Assembly (NCBI GenBank): GCA_021299635.1
Contig: JAJTFA010000008.1
Location: 49,273-113,272, forward strand
DNA length: 64,000 bases
Direction: 5' to 3'
Origin: Sphingobacteriales bacterium
GTDB lineage: Bacteria > Bacteroidota > Bacteroidia > UKL13-3
The position numbers were made by a program, and so were the translations under genes. Below are positions 9,967 to 20,086 of this stretch, one piece after another (the first letter of the stretch is position 1; each line of letters starts with the position of its first letter). Under the pieces are notes generated by a model. That model did no database searches, was not told the origin of the DNA, and was given only the letters and a program-made list of their open reading frames with translations.

Positions 9967-10446
9967 ATGAAAATTGAATCAAACAAAGTTGTTTCCATCC
10001 ATTATACACTTACCGATAATGCTGGAACTGTATTGGATTCCAGTAGTGGAAAAGACCCGCTTACCTATATTCAGGGCATAGGCAATTTAATTGCCGGTAT
10101 GGAAGAAGGACTGGAAGGGAAAACAGCAGGTGAAAAATTTACGATAAAGGTGAGTCCTGAGAAAGGTTATGGAGTTAAAAACCATGAACTTATCCAGCAG
10201 GTTCCAATTACTGCATTTGGTGGCCAAATGGTGAGCCCGGGCATGCAATTTGAAGCGGGCTCGGCTGAGCAGCGATTTGTTGTTACCGTAACTGAGGTGA
10301 ATAATGAAACAGTAACCATTGATGGCAACCATCCATTGGCAGGTGTAGATCTCAATTTTGATGTTGAAGTAATGGAAATTAGGGAAGCCACTGCCGAAGA
10401 GCTTGATCATGGACATGTGCATGGTCCGGGTGGGCATCATCACTGA
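9967..10446 (+). CDS. slyD: FKBP-type peptidyl-prolyl cis-trans isomerase, SlyD-like
   Basis: VSIHYTLTDNAGTVLDSS...LIAGMEEGLEGKTAGEKF; His-rich C-terminus DHGHVHGPGGHHH. Confidence 0.88.
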   Translation: MKIESNKVVSIHYTLTDNAGTVLDSSSGKDPLTYIQGIGNLIAGMEEGLEGKTAGEKFTIKVSPEKGYGVKNHELIQQVPITAFGGQMVSPGMQFEAGSAEQRFVVTVTEVNNETVTIDGNHPLAGVDLNFDVEVMEIREATAEELDHGHVHGPGGHHH

Positions 10447-10575
10447 TAATTACCTTTTAAATACTTGATAATTTAGCAATTACATGTAGATAAATGGCGT
10501 GTTTGGTGTAGAATTGTATTGTATCATATTCGGCATGTTTCACAGAAACTACTATATTTGGCCAAATTTTTTGTA

Positions 10576-10968
10576 ATGAGATATTTATTACTAGCATTTT
10601 TTGTATCGGTTTTTACGCTCAATGCTTTCAGTCAGAAAAAGGGAAAGCCTAAAACGGGTTATGATAAAATACACCCTTTTAAGAATGGTATTGCCAAAGT
10701 AGAGAAAGATGGCAAAGAAGGTTTTATTAATACCGGAGGGGAGGAGTTTGTGCCTTGTAAATATGATGCCATTTATCCTTGGGAAAAAGCCAAAGCCAAA
10801 GTAGAGATAGCGGGTAAGTTCGGCTTTATAAATGAACAAGGTGAAGAATATATTCCTGTAAAGTATGATTTTATAGGGTCGTTTAAGAACGGCCTGGCCA
10901 TTGTATCACTTGGCGGACGCAGAGGAATAATTAATGAGGTAGGAGAAGAGGTAGTGCCATTAGAGTGA
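10576..10968 (+). CDS. Exported WG-repeat protein
   Basis: Signal peptide then three KYDxIxPFxNGxAxVxxxGKxGFIN units; start moved to ATG 10576. Confidence 0.8.
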   Translation: MRYLLLAFFVSVFTLNAFSQKKGKPKTGYDKIHPFKNGIAKVEKDGKEGFINTGGEEFVPCKYDAIYPWEKAKAKVEIAGKFGFINEQGEEYIPVKYDFIGSFKNGLAIVSLGGRRGIINEVGEEVVPLE

Positions 10969-10970
10969 GG

Positions 10971-12353
10971 TTAGCCAAGCGATTCCATATATTTTTTCTC
11001 TGCTAATTTTATTGATTCTTCAAAATCTACCACTGGTTTTATACCGGTATCATAGTACCCGTCTTTTTCTAACCAGTGTTTCCGAAAAGTTTCATCTTTA
11101 TCATAGGTATCAGCTTGTTTCTCAATATTGAAGTATCTGAATAAGCGTGCATCATTGCCTACACCGGCAAGGTATGCCCAGTTTCCATAATTGCTGCAAA
11201 CGTCATAATCAACCAATGCCGATTCAAACCATGCAGCACCCCAAAGCCAGTTTATTCCTAAATTCTTACAGAGAAAACTTGCCACATTCTGCCTGCCTCT
11301 GTTACTCATAAAGCCGGTAAGTTTTAGTTCTTTCATATTGGCATCAATAAACGGATATCCTGTTTCACCGTTGAGCCACTTATTAAAGAGTATATCATTA
11401 TCTGACCAATTGATAAATTGTTGTCTTATGCCCTCTGTCTTGAAATACGATGCTCCATACCTGAGCATTGAAAAACGAAAAAAGTCTCTCCAAAGCAATT
11501 CAAAAATCAGCCAATACGTAGAGTCATTTTTTATTCGTGTCAATTCAAATGCCCTAACTTCACTCAAAATTAAAGACGGACTAAGGCATCCTGCTGCAAG
11601 CCAAGGTGAAAAGTGACTGCTGAAATCCATACCGAGTAGGTGATTTCTTGTTTCCTTATAACTGGCAACCAGTTCAGTTTCCCATATATAATAATGTAGG
11701 CGTTTCAGTGCTTCTTTTTCTCCTCCTTTGTATAAGAAAAGTTTTCCTTCAATCTCCTCCGCTGTAAAGCCTAGTCTTTCCAGAGTATAAGTTTCTGGCA
11801 AGAAATGATGTTCAATGTTTCGTAATGCTTTAACCTCAGGAAATACATTTCTATATTCAGCTTTTTTCTCAACGGCTTTTCTGAAATCTGTGAAAAGAAG
11901 AGGGGTTTGATGAATCCCAAATGGCAATGCAGATACCTGAATAAGGGTATTGCCTTGGAATAATTTGAAATCAATTTTTTCAGAATATAATAATTTCTCT
12001 AATGCAAGCTCTTCCATTCGTTCTTCGGGGGCATGTTCAGCATGTGCGTATACTTTTGTGATGCGGAGTTTTTTGCACAAATCAGGAATGGTATACAACG
12101 GATTGCCATGGGTTATGATGAGGTCACTGCCAACGCTTTGCAACTTATTGCGCAGATCATTTACGCATTCAATCAGAAATTGTGCCCTAAAAACGCCTGT
12201 TTTTCTAAAACCGAGGTGATGAGATGAGAAATGCAAGGGATTAAAATTATAAACCCCAATAACTTTTGCACCTGCCAGATCAGCTGTATAGAGGGGTTCA
12301 TGATCATGCAAACGCAAATCGTTTCTAAAATATACCAGAATGTTTTGTTGCAT
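10971..12353 (-). CDS. DASH-family cryptochrome / photolyase-like protein
   Basis: MQQNILVYFRNDLRLHDHEPLYTA..., GYPFIDANMKELKLTGFMSNRGRQNVASFL, WFESALVDYDVCSNYGNWAYLAGVGND. Confidence 0.9.
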   Translation of the reverse strand: MQQNILVYFRNDLRLHDHEPLYTADLAGAKVIGVYNFNPLHFSSHHLGFRKTGVFRAQFLIECVNDLRNKLQSVGSDLIITHGNPLYTIPDLCKKLRITKVYAHAEHAPEERMEELALEKLLYSEKIDFKLFQGNTLIQVSALPFGIHQTPLLFTDFRKAVEKKAEYRNVFPEVKALRNIEHHFLPETYTLERLGFTAEEIEGKLFLYKGGEKEALKRLHYYIWETELVASYKETRNHLLGMDFSSHFSPWLAAGCLSPSLILSEVRAFELTRIKNDSTYWLIFELLWRDFFRFSMLRYGASYFKTEGIRQQFINWSDNDILFNKWLNGETGYPFIDANMKELKLTGFMSNRGRQNVASFLCKNLGINWLWGAAWFESALVDYDVCSNYGNWAYLAGVGNDARLFRYFNIEKQADTYDKDETFRKHWLEKDGYYDTGIKPVVDFEESIKLAEKKYMESLG

Positions 12354-12400
12354 GTATAGAATAACCCCATAACCTTTGTTTTGTTTAATACCTTTGTAAG

Positions 12401-13372
12401 ATGCCAGTTATTCAATCTTCATTTAAGGCTGGGGGTTTGTTTGCCCATAAACATTTTTCAACTATTTATCCTGCTTTATTCCGTAAAGTTAAGGTAGGAT
12501 ATGCGCGACAGCGGGTTGAAACACCTGATGGCGATTTTTTTGATGCCGATATATTAGCAGGTTCAGGTAAGAAACATTTAATTCTGATGCATGGATTGGA
12601 GGGAAGCAGCAGTTCAGGCTATATCCTAGGCATGGCCCGCTTTTTTAATTTGCAAGGATACCATGTGCATGCCCTTAACTTTAGGTCTTGCAGCGGTGAA
12701 TTAAATCGTTTACCGATTTCTTATCATTCCGGATTTACGTATGATATCCGATTTTATATAAAGAAATTGCTGCAAATGAACCCAGACGCGAGCATATATC
12801 TTTGCGGATTTAGTTTAGGCGGAAATGCCTTGCTCCGATACCTTGCTGAGGAGGGGGATAAAATTGCTTTGCAGATAAAAGGAGCTTGTGCAGTTTCTGC
12901 TCCTATCGATCTGAAATCATCAGCAGAGGTTCTTGCCTCTTCGCAGAACAGCATGTATATGAAGCGCTTTTTAAAAAGCATGAAAAACAAAATGAAGCAA
13001 AAAGCCAAGCAATTTCCAACACATTTTCAGTTAAATAACTTAGATGCCATCAAAACATTTCTTGATTTTGACAACCAATTTACTGCACCGCTGCATGGCT
13101 ACGCCAATGCGCAGGAATACTGGCAGCAATGTAGTAGTAAATTTGTTTTACACCGTATAGCTGCCCCGGTGTTGTTACTAAATGCTTTAAATGATCCTTT
13201 TCTACATCCCGATTGTTTCCCTGAGGAGCAAGAGATTAACAACCCGAATTTATTCTTGGAATACCCTGAGTTAGGCGGACACGTTGGCTTTAAAACAAGT
13301 TGGTTAGGAAACTACTGGATTGAAAAGCGGCTGTTTCAATTCTATAAAACAATTAAATTGCATGATCAATAA
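12401..13372 (+). CDS. Alpha/beta hydrolase, YheT family
   Basis: LILMHGLEGSSSSGY, YLCGFSLGGNALLRYLAE, FLEYPELGGHVGF. Confidence 0.85.
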   Translation: MPVIQSSFKAGGLFAHKHFSTIYPALFRKVKVGYARQRVETPDGDFFDADILAGSGKKHLILMHGLEGSSSSGYILGMARFFNLQGYHVHALNFRSCSGELNRLPISYHSGFTYDIRFYIKKLLQMNPDASIYLCGFSLGGNALLRYLAEEGDKIALQIKGACAVSAPIDLKSSAEVLASSQNSMYMKRFLKSMKNKMKQKAKQFPTHFQLNNLDAIKTFLDFDNQFTAPLHGYANAQEYWQQCSSKFVLHRIAAPVLLLNALNDPFLHPDCFPEEQEINNPNLFLEYPELGGHVGFKTSWLGNYWIEKRLFQFYKTIKLHDQ

Positions 13373-13940
13373 AGAATTAAAACTGATTTTAGCTTCCAAA
13401 TCACCACGTAGACATGACCTCATAAAAGGTATTGAGGTTAAATCCGAAATAAAAACCTACGAGGTGGATGAATCTTTTCCTTCACACTTACAAGCAGGTG
13501 ATATTGCATTGTATTTAGCAGAAAAAAAAGCCAAAGCTTATCCGGATGCTTTGCTCGATAATGAAGTATTGCTTACAGCAGATACCATAGTTTGGATCGA
13601 TAATCATGTGCTCAATAAACCGGCTGATGTGAAAGAGGCTTTTGAGATGCTAACTATGCTGAGGGGAAATAAGCATGAGGTTTATACCGGTGTTTGTTTG
13701 CGTTCTAATAAACTGCAGTTTACATTTACTGAATGCAGTGAAGTGTGGTGCAGAAATATTTCAGATGAGCATATATTGCATTATATTAATCATTATAAGC
13801 CATTTGATAAAGCAGGCAGTTATGGCATACAGGATTGGTTTGGCTATACAGCCGTTGAAAAAATAAATGGGTGTTTTTTTAATATAATGGGATTGCCTGT
13901 TGGGAAAGTATATGAATACCTCAAGAATTTTGATTCTTAA
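13362..13940 (+). CDS. maf: Maf family nucleotide pyrophosphatase (septum formation inhibitor-like)
   Basis: LILASKSPRRHDLIKG, LTADTIVWID, DKAGSYGIQ, NIMGLPVGKVY; ATG 13362 overlaps the upstream stop codon. Confidence 0.9.
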   Translation: MINKELKLILASKSPRRHDLIKGIEVKSEIKTYEVDESFPSHLQAGDIALYLAEKKAKAYPDALLDNEVLLTADTIVWIDNHVLNKPADVKEAFEMLTMLRGNKHEVYTGVCLRSNKLQFTFTECSEVWCRNISDEHILHYINHYKPFDKAGSYGIQDWFGYTAVEKINGCFFNIMGLPVGKVYEYLKNFDS

Positions 13941-14944
13941 CGGCCCTTTTCTTTAGCTCTTTTTTCATTGGCTTTATCAGCACTTTTGTTGCCGCCAAAT
14001 ACGGAGAATGAAACATAGCGTCCAGGATATTCCTGCATATCTTTAAGCAAGGCAGCCAGTTCTGCTGATGACTTGGTGAGGTTATCATACAATGCCTTGT
14101 CATTTGCCAATTTGCCCAATGAGCCTTCACCTTTATTAATTTTCTCCAGGGTGGTAGCAAATTCCTTCATCACAGATTTGGTATGGTTGATGGTAGCTGT
14201 TAAGTCGGCTGCAGCAACACTATCGGTAATTCGGGCCATATTTTTTAAAGAGCGCCCAATAGCCTCATTATTATTTTTAAGATTTCTGGTAATTTGTTCA
14301 ATATGCCCAAACATATCTTGTAACCGCTCGTATTCTTCTGCAGTTAGCTGATCAAGTCTGGCAGAAATCTGATTCAAATGACTAAGCGTACCGGAGAAAT
14401 CATTGATTCCGCGTGCCAGCTTTTGTGTACCAGTAGAGTCGAACACTTCATTCATACTCTGCAAAACCTTGTCTAATGTAACCAATACCTGTTCACTTTT
14501 ATCTTTAAGTGGCGACATCATTTTAGAAACAGAACTTGAGAAGGATTCTTCAATTTCACCTGAAAGTGTATCTCTATTGTTAAGTATTACTGATGATTCA
14601 GCCAACTGAAGGTCAATCATTTTTGTTCCAAGTAAATCCTGTGCGCTGATAAGTGCTTTTGTGCCTTGCGGCAACTTTATAGATTGATCAACGATTAATG
14701 TAACAACAATCTTACTTGCATCGCCTTTGTTAAGCATGCCAATTTCTTCTACCTGACCAACCTTAAGGCCATTAATCGTTACCTGTGTTGATTTTACAAT
14801 GCCGGATACGTTATTATATACTGCGTAGTAAGTGTTGTATCCTTTAAGCGGACTGTAACCCTTTAAAAAGTTATATCCTAAAATAAGGATACTGATGCCA
14901 ATAATGGAAAAAATTCCAACGCGTACTTCTCTGCTAATTTTCAC
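13937..14944 (-). CDS. MlaD/MCE family protein
   Basis: Single TM N-terminus; MCE domain YYAVYNNVSGIVKSTQVTINGLKVGQV, KLPQGTKALISAQDLLGTKMIDL; helical C-terminus. Confidence 0.88.
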   Translation of the reverse strand: MKISREVRVGIFSIIGISILILGYNFLKGYSPLKGYNTYYAVYNNVSGIVKSTQVTINGLKVGQVEEIGMLNKGDASKIVVTLIVDQSIKLPQGTKALISAQDLLGTKMIDLQLAESSVILNNRDTLSGEIEESFSSSVSKMMSPLKDKSEQVLVTLDKVLQSMNEVFDSTGTQKLARGINDFSGTLSHLNQISARLDQLTAEEYERLQDMFGHIEQITRNLKNNNEAIGRSLKNMARITDSVAAADLTATINHTKSVMKEFATTLEKINKGEGSLGKLANDKALYDNLTKSSAELAALLKDMQEYPGRYVSFSVFGGNKSADKANEKRAKEKGR

Positions 14945-15014
14945 TTCTGTTGATTTGTCGACAAAAATAAACGCAAAAACGGGTTAAACAATTATTGATA
15001 AATTAGCCAAACCC

Positions 15015-15797
15015 TTATCTAGATGCTTCTACCCGTTTCTTATAAACGGCTACAGCCTTAGCAATGGCTCCTGCCAATTCGGTTTGTCCGCTTTCTGATG
15101 TTAGGTATGCCCTTTCCTGTTTATTGCTTAAAAAACCGGTTTCAATCAAGATGCTTGGCATTTTGCTTTTCCATAAAACCATAAGTCCTGCCTGCTTAAC
15201 ACCTCTGCTGGTTCTACTAATTTCTGTAAAGTTTTGTTCTACAAATGATGCCAGTTTTAGGCTCTGCTCCAGGTAAGCACTTTGCATAAAAGAAAAATAA
15301 ATATGGGCTTCAGGAGAGTTGGGGTCAAAACCTTCGTATTTTTCTTGGTAGTCCTTTTCCAGCAAAATAACTTCGTTTTCCCTTTTGGCTACCTCCAGGT
15401 TTCCTTCTGATTTATGTAAACCCATGGAAAATGTTTCGGTACCGTACACTTCGGTTTTCTTATTTGCGTTGCAATGAATAGACACAAACAGGTCGGCATT
15501 ATTCCTGTTAGCTATGCCGGCTCTTTCCCATAATTCAACAAAATTGTCAGAATCGCGGGTGTATACCACTTTCACGTCAGGAAGCTCTGCCTCAATGGCT
15601 TTGCCTACTTTTAATGCCACTTGCAGGGTTACTTCTTTTTCTTTTGCACCTCCATACATACAACCCGCATCATGTCCTCCATGTCCTGCATCTACAATTA
15701 CGGTACGAACTTTGTTACCAATTAAACCCAATGGTTTATAGGCACATAGCAGTGCTGATAAAATAATTATGGATGCTATGCGACTAAATTTCACCAT
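15015..15797 (-). CDS. N-acetylmuramoyl-L-alanine amidase (Amidase_3)
   Basis: VIVDAGHGGHDAGCMYG, FVSIHCNA, ILIETGFLSNKQER; start chosen at ATG 15797 (track ORF extends to 15839). Confidence 0.88.
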   Translation of the reverse strand: MVKFSRIASIIILSALLCAYKPLGLIGNKVRTVIVDAGHGGHDAGCMYGGAKEKEVTLQVALKVGKAIEAELPDVKVVYTRDSDNFVELWERAGIANRNNADLFVSIHCNANKKTEVYGTETFSMGLHKSEGNLEVAKRENEVILLEKDYQEKYEGFDPNSPEAHIYFSFMQSAYLEQSLKLASFVEQNFTEISRTSRGVKQAGLMVLWKSKMPSILIETGFLSNKQERAYLTSESGQTELAGAIAKAVAVYKKRVEASR

Positions 15798-15877
15798 GTT
15801 TTTAACTTTAATTAGCTTTGCGCTCATTGGCAATAACACATTACAATTTTAAGCAAACCTCCACAATACTTAAATCT

Positions 15878-18556
15878 ATGGCTTTTAAACTTTTGCCATG
15901 TTTTCTGTTAATGTGTTCAGTTGCGTATGCACAAACCAAGCCCAAAAATCAAACCAAACCTAAAAATCCTAAACAAAAAGTTGAGCAGCTAAAGAACATT
16001 GCATCTCCTGTTATGCAAAAAATAGATTCGCTTGCAGAGGAAGAGGCTAGCACTTCTGACCCAATGGATACGGTAAAGTTATTCGAATCTTCCTCAGCAA
16101 TCAATGCCAAGGTAAAGTACACTTGCCGCGATTCAATGCCTTATTATGCTGATGAAAAAACAATTTATCTGTATGGCGATGCTGTTGTTAATTTTGAGGA
16201 TATGGAGCTGAAGGCTGATTTCATTAAGATTCAACTTGAAAAAAATCTGGTAATTGCCCAAGGCACCCAAGACACAAATGGCAATTGGATTGGCAAGCCA
16301 TTGTTTAAACAGGCGCAAACTGATTATAAGGCAGATATTATTAAGTATAACTACAAAACCAAAAGAGGTTATTTAAGTGAATTACGCACAAAAGAAGGTG
16401 AAGGTTATATACATGGCTCTGACGTAATAAAAGATGAGGAGAATACAATGGGAGTGCAAAGTGCCAAATACACTACCTGTGAGCTGGAACATCCGCATTA
16501 CTATATTGGCGCATCTAAAATAAAAGTTATTCCGGATAAAAAAGTGGTAACTGGTCCGGCCAATTTGCTTATTGAAGATGTACGAACTCCGCTGGTTTTG
16601 CCTTTCGGTATTTTTTCCATTAAGCGTGGTCAGTCGTCAGGTATTATTGTGCCTCAGTATGGAAGTTCTTTTGGTCGTGGTTTCTTTCTAAGAGATGGAG
16701 GTTATTATTTCGGACTCGGAGAAAAAATGGACATGCGCCTTACCGGTGATATTTTTACCAATGCAAGTTGGGCTTTGCGCTCAGGAATCAACTATTCCAA
16801 CAGATATAAATTTAGGGGCAACCTACTTTTTAATTATGCCGATAACAGATTTGGAAATGAGGAGGACCCTACATTTAACCGTTCAAAAGATTTTCAGTTT
16901 ACATGGCAGCATAGCTCAGATCCAAAGGCCAGGCCTAATACTTCATTTAATGCTAACGTAAATATTGTAAGTGTAAACCGTGAGGGCAATTCATATCTCA
17001 CCAACAACTCTTACAATCCCAATAGTATCATTACCAATCAACTTACCTCAAGCATAGCTTTTAATAAATCATTTAAAAACGGCAGATATAATTTTTCTAC
17101 CAATGCACGTATGGCGCAAAATACGCAATCAAGAGATGTTGCGTTGTCATTCCCCGATTTTACTTTTACGGTAGCCAGTTTTGCTCCATTAAAACCAAGA
17201 AGTAAATCAAGTGCTGATAAATGGTATGAAAATATTACGATGAATTATACCATGTCGTTCAGAAATGATGTGAATACCAAAGATAGCATCTTGTTCATGA
17301 GTCGTAACACTTCAGAGTGGTCTAATTTTCTCGATACGGCTGCTCGTCTCGGTGTAAGGCATGATCTTCCTATTCAAACCTCCTTTAAGTTGTTTAAATT
17401 TTATACATTATCGGCAAGCGTTGGTTTAAATGAAGTATGGTATTTTCAAACCATAGATAAAGTTGTAGATCCGTTAACCAATCAGATTATTACCAAACGT
17501 GTAAATGGTTTTGATAGGGCATGGACATACACACCACGTGTTGCAATTAACACACGCTATTATGGGATGAAGCAATTTCAGAAAGGCTCAATAAAAGCCA
17601 TCAGGCATGTTATTACACCAACGCTTGATTTTACTTATACACCTGATTACAGTGATGGAAGCTGGGGTTACTTTAAAAGCATACTCGATACTGCAGGCAG
17701 GGAAATAAAATATTCTCGTTTTGAACAAGGTATTTTTGGCGGACCCGGAGTGGGCAGGCAGGGAAACATAGGTTTTGCATTGGATAACAATATTGAAATG
17801 AAGATTATGCAAGGCAAGGATACGGCACGTAAAGAAACCAAGGTACAGATATTTGAGAGCGTCAGAGCAGGTGCTTCCTATAATATTTTTGCCGACTCAC
17901 TTAACTTGAGCACTATTGATTTGAGTGCCCGTACCCGCTTATTTAAAAACATTCAGGTGAACATGGCAGCTACGCTTGATCCATACTCAAATCAGGAAGT
18001 CACCTCATCAAATGGCTTCAAATCAATAACCCGATTAAACCGATTTTATTTGAATGAGTTCGGAACCTTGGGTATTATTAGTAGAGCCAATATGGGCTTA
18101 ACGGCAAGTTTTAATCCGGAAATATTTAAACAAAAAACATCAGGTACAAAAGCATATGATGGCGAATTGCGTTACATGAATGATAATCCTTGGGAATATT
18201 ATGATTTTAATGTGCCATGGAATATCAACCTCAATTATACCGTAACATTTGACCGCTATAGAAACCTCAATGAAAAAACTGCTTCTAATTATTTGCAAAC
18301 GCTAAACTTTAGCGGTGATATTAATCTTACGCAAAACTGGAAAATAGGATATAGCTCCGGTTATGATTTGCAGAATAAAGAACTAACGTTTACCTCTATA
18401 GATTTTATCAGACAATTGCATTGCTGGGAGTTTAAACTTAACTGGATTCCTGTTGGTTTCAGGCAAAGTTTTTTATTTACTATCAATGTTAAATCAAGTT
18501 TGCTGCAGGATTTACGAATGACCAGACGAAGAGACTGGTTTGACCGCAGAATTTAA
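15878..18556 (+). CDS. LptD-like outer membrane protein (OstA domain plus beta-barrel)
   Basis: Signal peptide; OstA-like IYLYGDAVVNFEDMELKADFIKIQ; PLVLPFGIFSIKRGQSSGIIVPQYGSSFGRGFFLRDGGYY; start refined from 15818. Confidence 0.82.
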   Translation: MAFKLLPCFLLMCSVAYAQTKPKNQTKPKNPKQKVEQLKNIASPVMQKIDSLAEEEASTSDPMDTVKLFESSSAINAKVKYTCRDSMPYYADEKTIYLYGDAVVNFEDMELKADFIKIQLEKNLVIAQGTQDTNGNWIGKPLFKQAQTDYKADIIKYNYKTKRGYLSELRTKEGEGYIHGSDVIKDEENTMGVQSAKYTTCELEHPHYYIGASKIKVIPDKKVVTGPANLLIEDVRTPLVLPFGIFSIKRGQSSGIIVPQYGSSFGRGFFLRDGGYYFGLGEKMDMRLTGDIFTNASWALRSGINYSNRYKFRGNLLFNYADNRFGNEEDPTFNRSKDFQFTWQHSSDPKARPNTSFNANVNIVSVNREGNSYLTNNSYNPNSIITNQLTSSIAFNKSFKNGRYNFSTNARMAQNTQSRDVALSFPDFTFTVASFAPLKPRSKSSADKWYENITMNYTMSFRNDVNTKDSILFMSRNTSEWSNFLDTAARLGVRHDLPIQTSFKLFKFYTLSASVGLNEVWYFQTIDKVVDPLTNQIITKRVNGFDRAWTYTPRVAINTRYYGMKQFQKGSIKAIRHVITPTLDFTYTPDYSDGSWGYFKSILDTAGREIKYSRFEQGIFGGPGVGRQGNIGFALDNNIEMKIMQGKDTARKETKVQIFESVRAGASYNIFADSLNLSTIDLSARTRLFKNIQVNMAATLDPYSNQEVTSSNGFKSITRLNRFYLNEFGTLGIISRANMGLTASFNPEIFKQKTSGTKAYDGELRYMNDNPWEYYDFNVPWNINLNYTVTFDRYRNLNEKTASNYLQTLNFSGDINLTQNWKIGYSSGYDLQNKELTFTSIDFIRQLHCWEFKLNWIPVGFRQSFLFTINVKSSLLQDLRMTRRRDWFDRRI

Positions 18557-18626
18557 TTCATTGCAGAATTAGTAGGAATGACCTTTATTTGAACTCTTAA
18601 CAACCAATTAAATAGAACTCTCAATA

Positions 18627-19706
18627 ATGAAATACGTAGAACTAAATGATTTACATGTATCGCTTGGAGCGAAGATGATTGAATTTGCCGGATACAATAT
18701 GCCTGTGCTATACAACAATCTCATACAGGAACATTTGGCTGTGAGAAACAGTGTGGGTGTTTTTGATGTAAGCCACATGGGTGAGTTTATGTTAACAGGT
18801 GAAAAGGCATTAGACCTCATTCAATTGGTTACATCAAATGATGCATCAAAGCTTACTGATGGGAAAGTGCAGTACAGCTGCTTGCCAAATGATAAGGGCG
18901 GTATTGTGGATGATTTGCTCGTGTATCGCAAAAGTGCTAACGAGTATCTTCTGGTGGTGAATGCCTCCAATATTGAAAAAGATTGGAATTGGATTAGTAA
19001 GCACAACACCTTTGGTGTAGAAATGAAAAACGTAAGTGATGAGTTGAGTTTACTTGCAGTTCAGGGCCCAAATGCTATTAAGGTAATACAAAAACTAACT
19101 GATACAGAACTTTCTTCCATGGAATATTACACGTTTACAACAGGCTCTGTGGCAGACTGTGCGGACGTGATAATATCCAATACCGGATACACAGGTGCAG
19201 GTGGTTTTGAGTTATATGTAAACAATAAAGATGCACGAAAATTATGGGATGCTTTGTTTGAGGCAGGAAAGGAATTTAATATGATGCCTTGTGGTTTAGG
19301 TGCAAGAGACACATTGAGGCTGGAGAAAGGTTTTTGTCTATACGGCAATGATATAAATGATGAAACTTCACCTATTGAGGCAGGTTTAGGCTGGATAACC
19401 AAATTCACCAAAAATTTTATCCATTCAGATTATCATAAAGCAATTAAAGAAAACGGAGCTAATAAAAAACTGGTAGGCTTTGAAATGCTTGAAAGAGGAG
19501 GTATCCCGCGTCAGCACCACAACATCAAAGATGCGGCAGGAAATACAATAGGAGAGGTTACTTCCGGTACACAATCGCCCTCTTTAAGTAAGGCCATCGG
19601 CATGGGCTATGTAGCTGCTGCCTTTTCTAAGCCTGATACAGAAATATTTATTGAAATAAGAGATAAAGCCATTAAGGCAAAGGTTGTGAAGGTGCCTTTT
19701 CTATAG
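18627..19706 (+). CDS. gcvT: Glycine cleavage system aminomethyltransferase (T protein)
   Basis: [51 protein letters not shown]. Confidence 0.95.
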   Translation: MKYVELNDLHVSLGAKMIEFAGYNMPVLYNNLIQEHLAVRNSVGVFDVSHMGEFMLTGEKALDLIQLVTSNDASKLTDGKVQYSCLPNDKGGIVDDLLVYRKSANEYLLVVNASNIEKDWNWISKHNTFGVEMKNVSDELSLLAVQGPNAIKVIQKLTDTELSSMEYYTFTTGSVADCADVIISNTGYTGAGGFELYVNNKDARKLWDALFEAGKEFNMMPCGLGARDTLRLEKGFCLYGNDINDETSPIEAGLGWITKFTKNFIHSDYHKAIKENGANKKLVGFEMLERGGIPRQHHNIKDAAGNTIGEVTSGTQSPSLSKAIGMGYVAAAFSKPDTEIFIEIRDKAIKAKVVKVPFL

Positions 19707-19738
19707 TCTCTGTAGATGAACTCTTTTATTAATCTGAA

Positions 19739-20086
19739 ATGATACGCTTGCTGCTTGGTTTAATTTGTTTGCTATCTGTTTCGATTTTGCATGCACAATT
19801 ACCGGATGAAGAGAAGAAAGATATTAAAAAAGCAAAGATCGGTATGAGCGAAAAGCAACTCATAAAAGTTGCCGGTGAGCCTGAAAGGAAAGAAAGGTTT
19901 AAAACGATTATTCAGGGATCAACCGATACTACCTGCTATTGGCTTTATGAGAATGATATTACGGTAATACTGCGCAATCACTATATTGACAGAATTGAAA
20001 GAGATAGGAACGCAATATTACTAAAAGTGCAAGAATGGGCTGACCCGAAAAACAAGGATGGAATAAATCTGATTTATGGCAAATAG
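19739..20086 (+). CDS. Small exported protein with SmpA/OmlA-like motif
   Basis: Signal peptide; IGMSEKQLIKVAGEPERKERFKT...TCYWLYENDITVILRNHYIDRIE. Confidence 0.6.
   Translation: MIRLLLGLICLLSVSILHAQLPDEEKKDIKKAKIGMSEKQLIKVAGEPERKERFKTIIQGSTDTTCYWLYENDITVILRNHYIDRIERDRNAILLKVQEWADPKNKDGINLIYGK

Noticed and set aside
15948-15990. TKPKNQTKPKNPKQK-encoding near-repeat at the LptD-like N-terminus
   Set aside because: Short low-complexity linker after the signal peptide; ordinary for this type of protein
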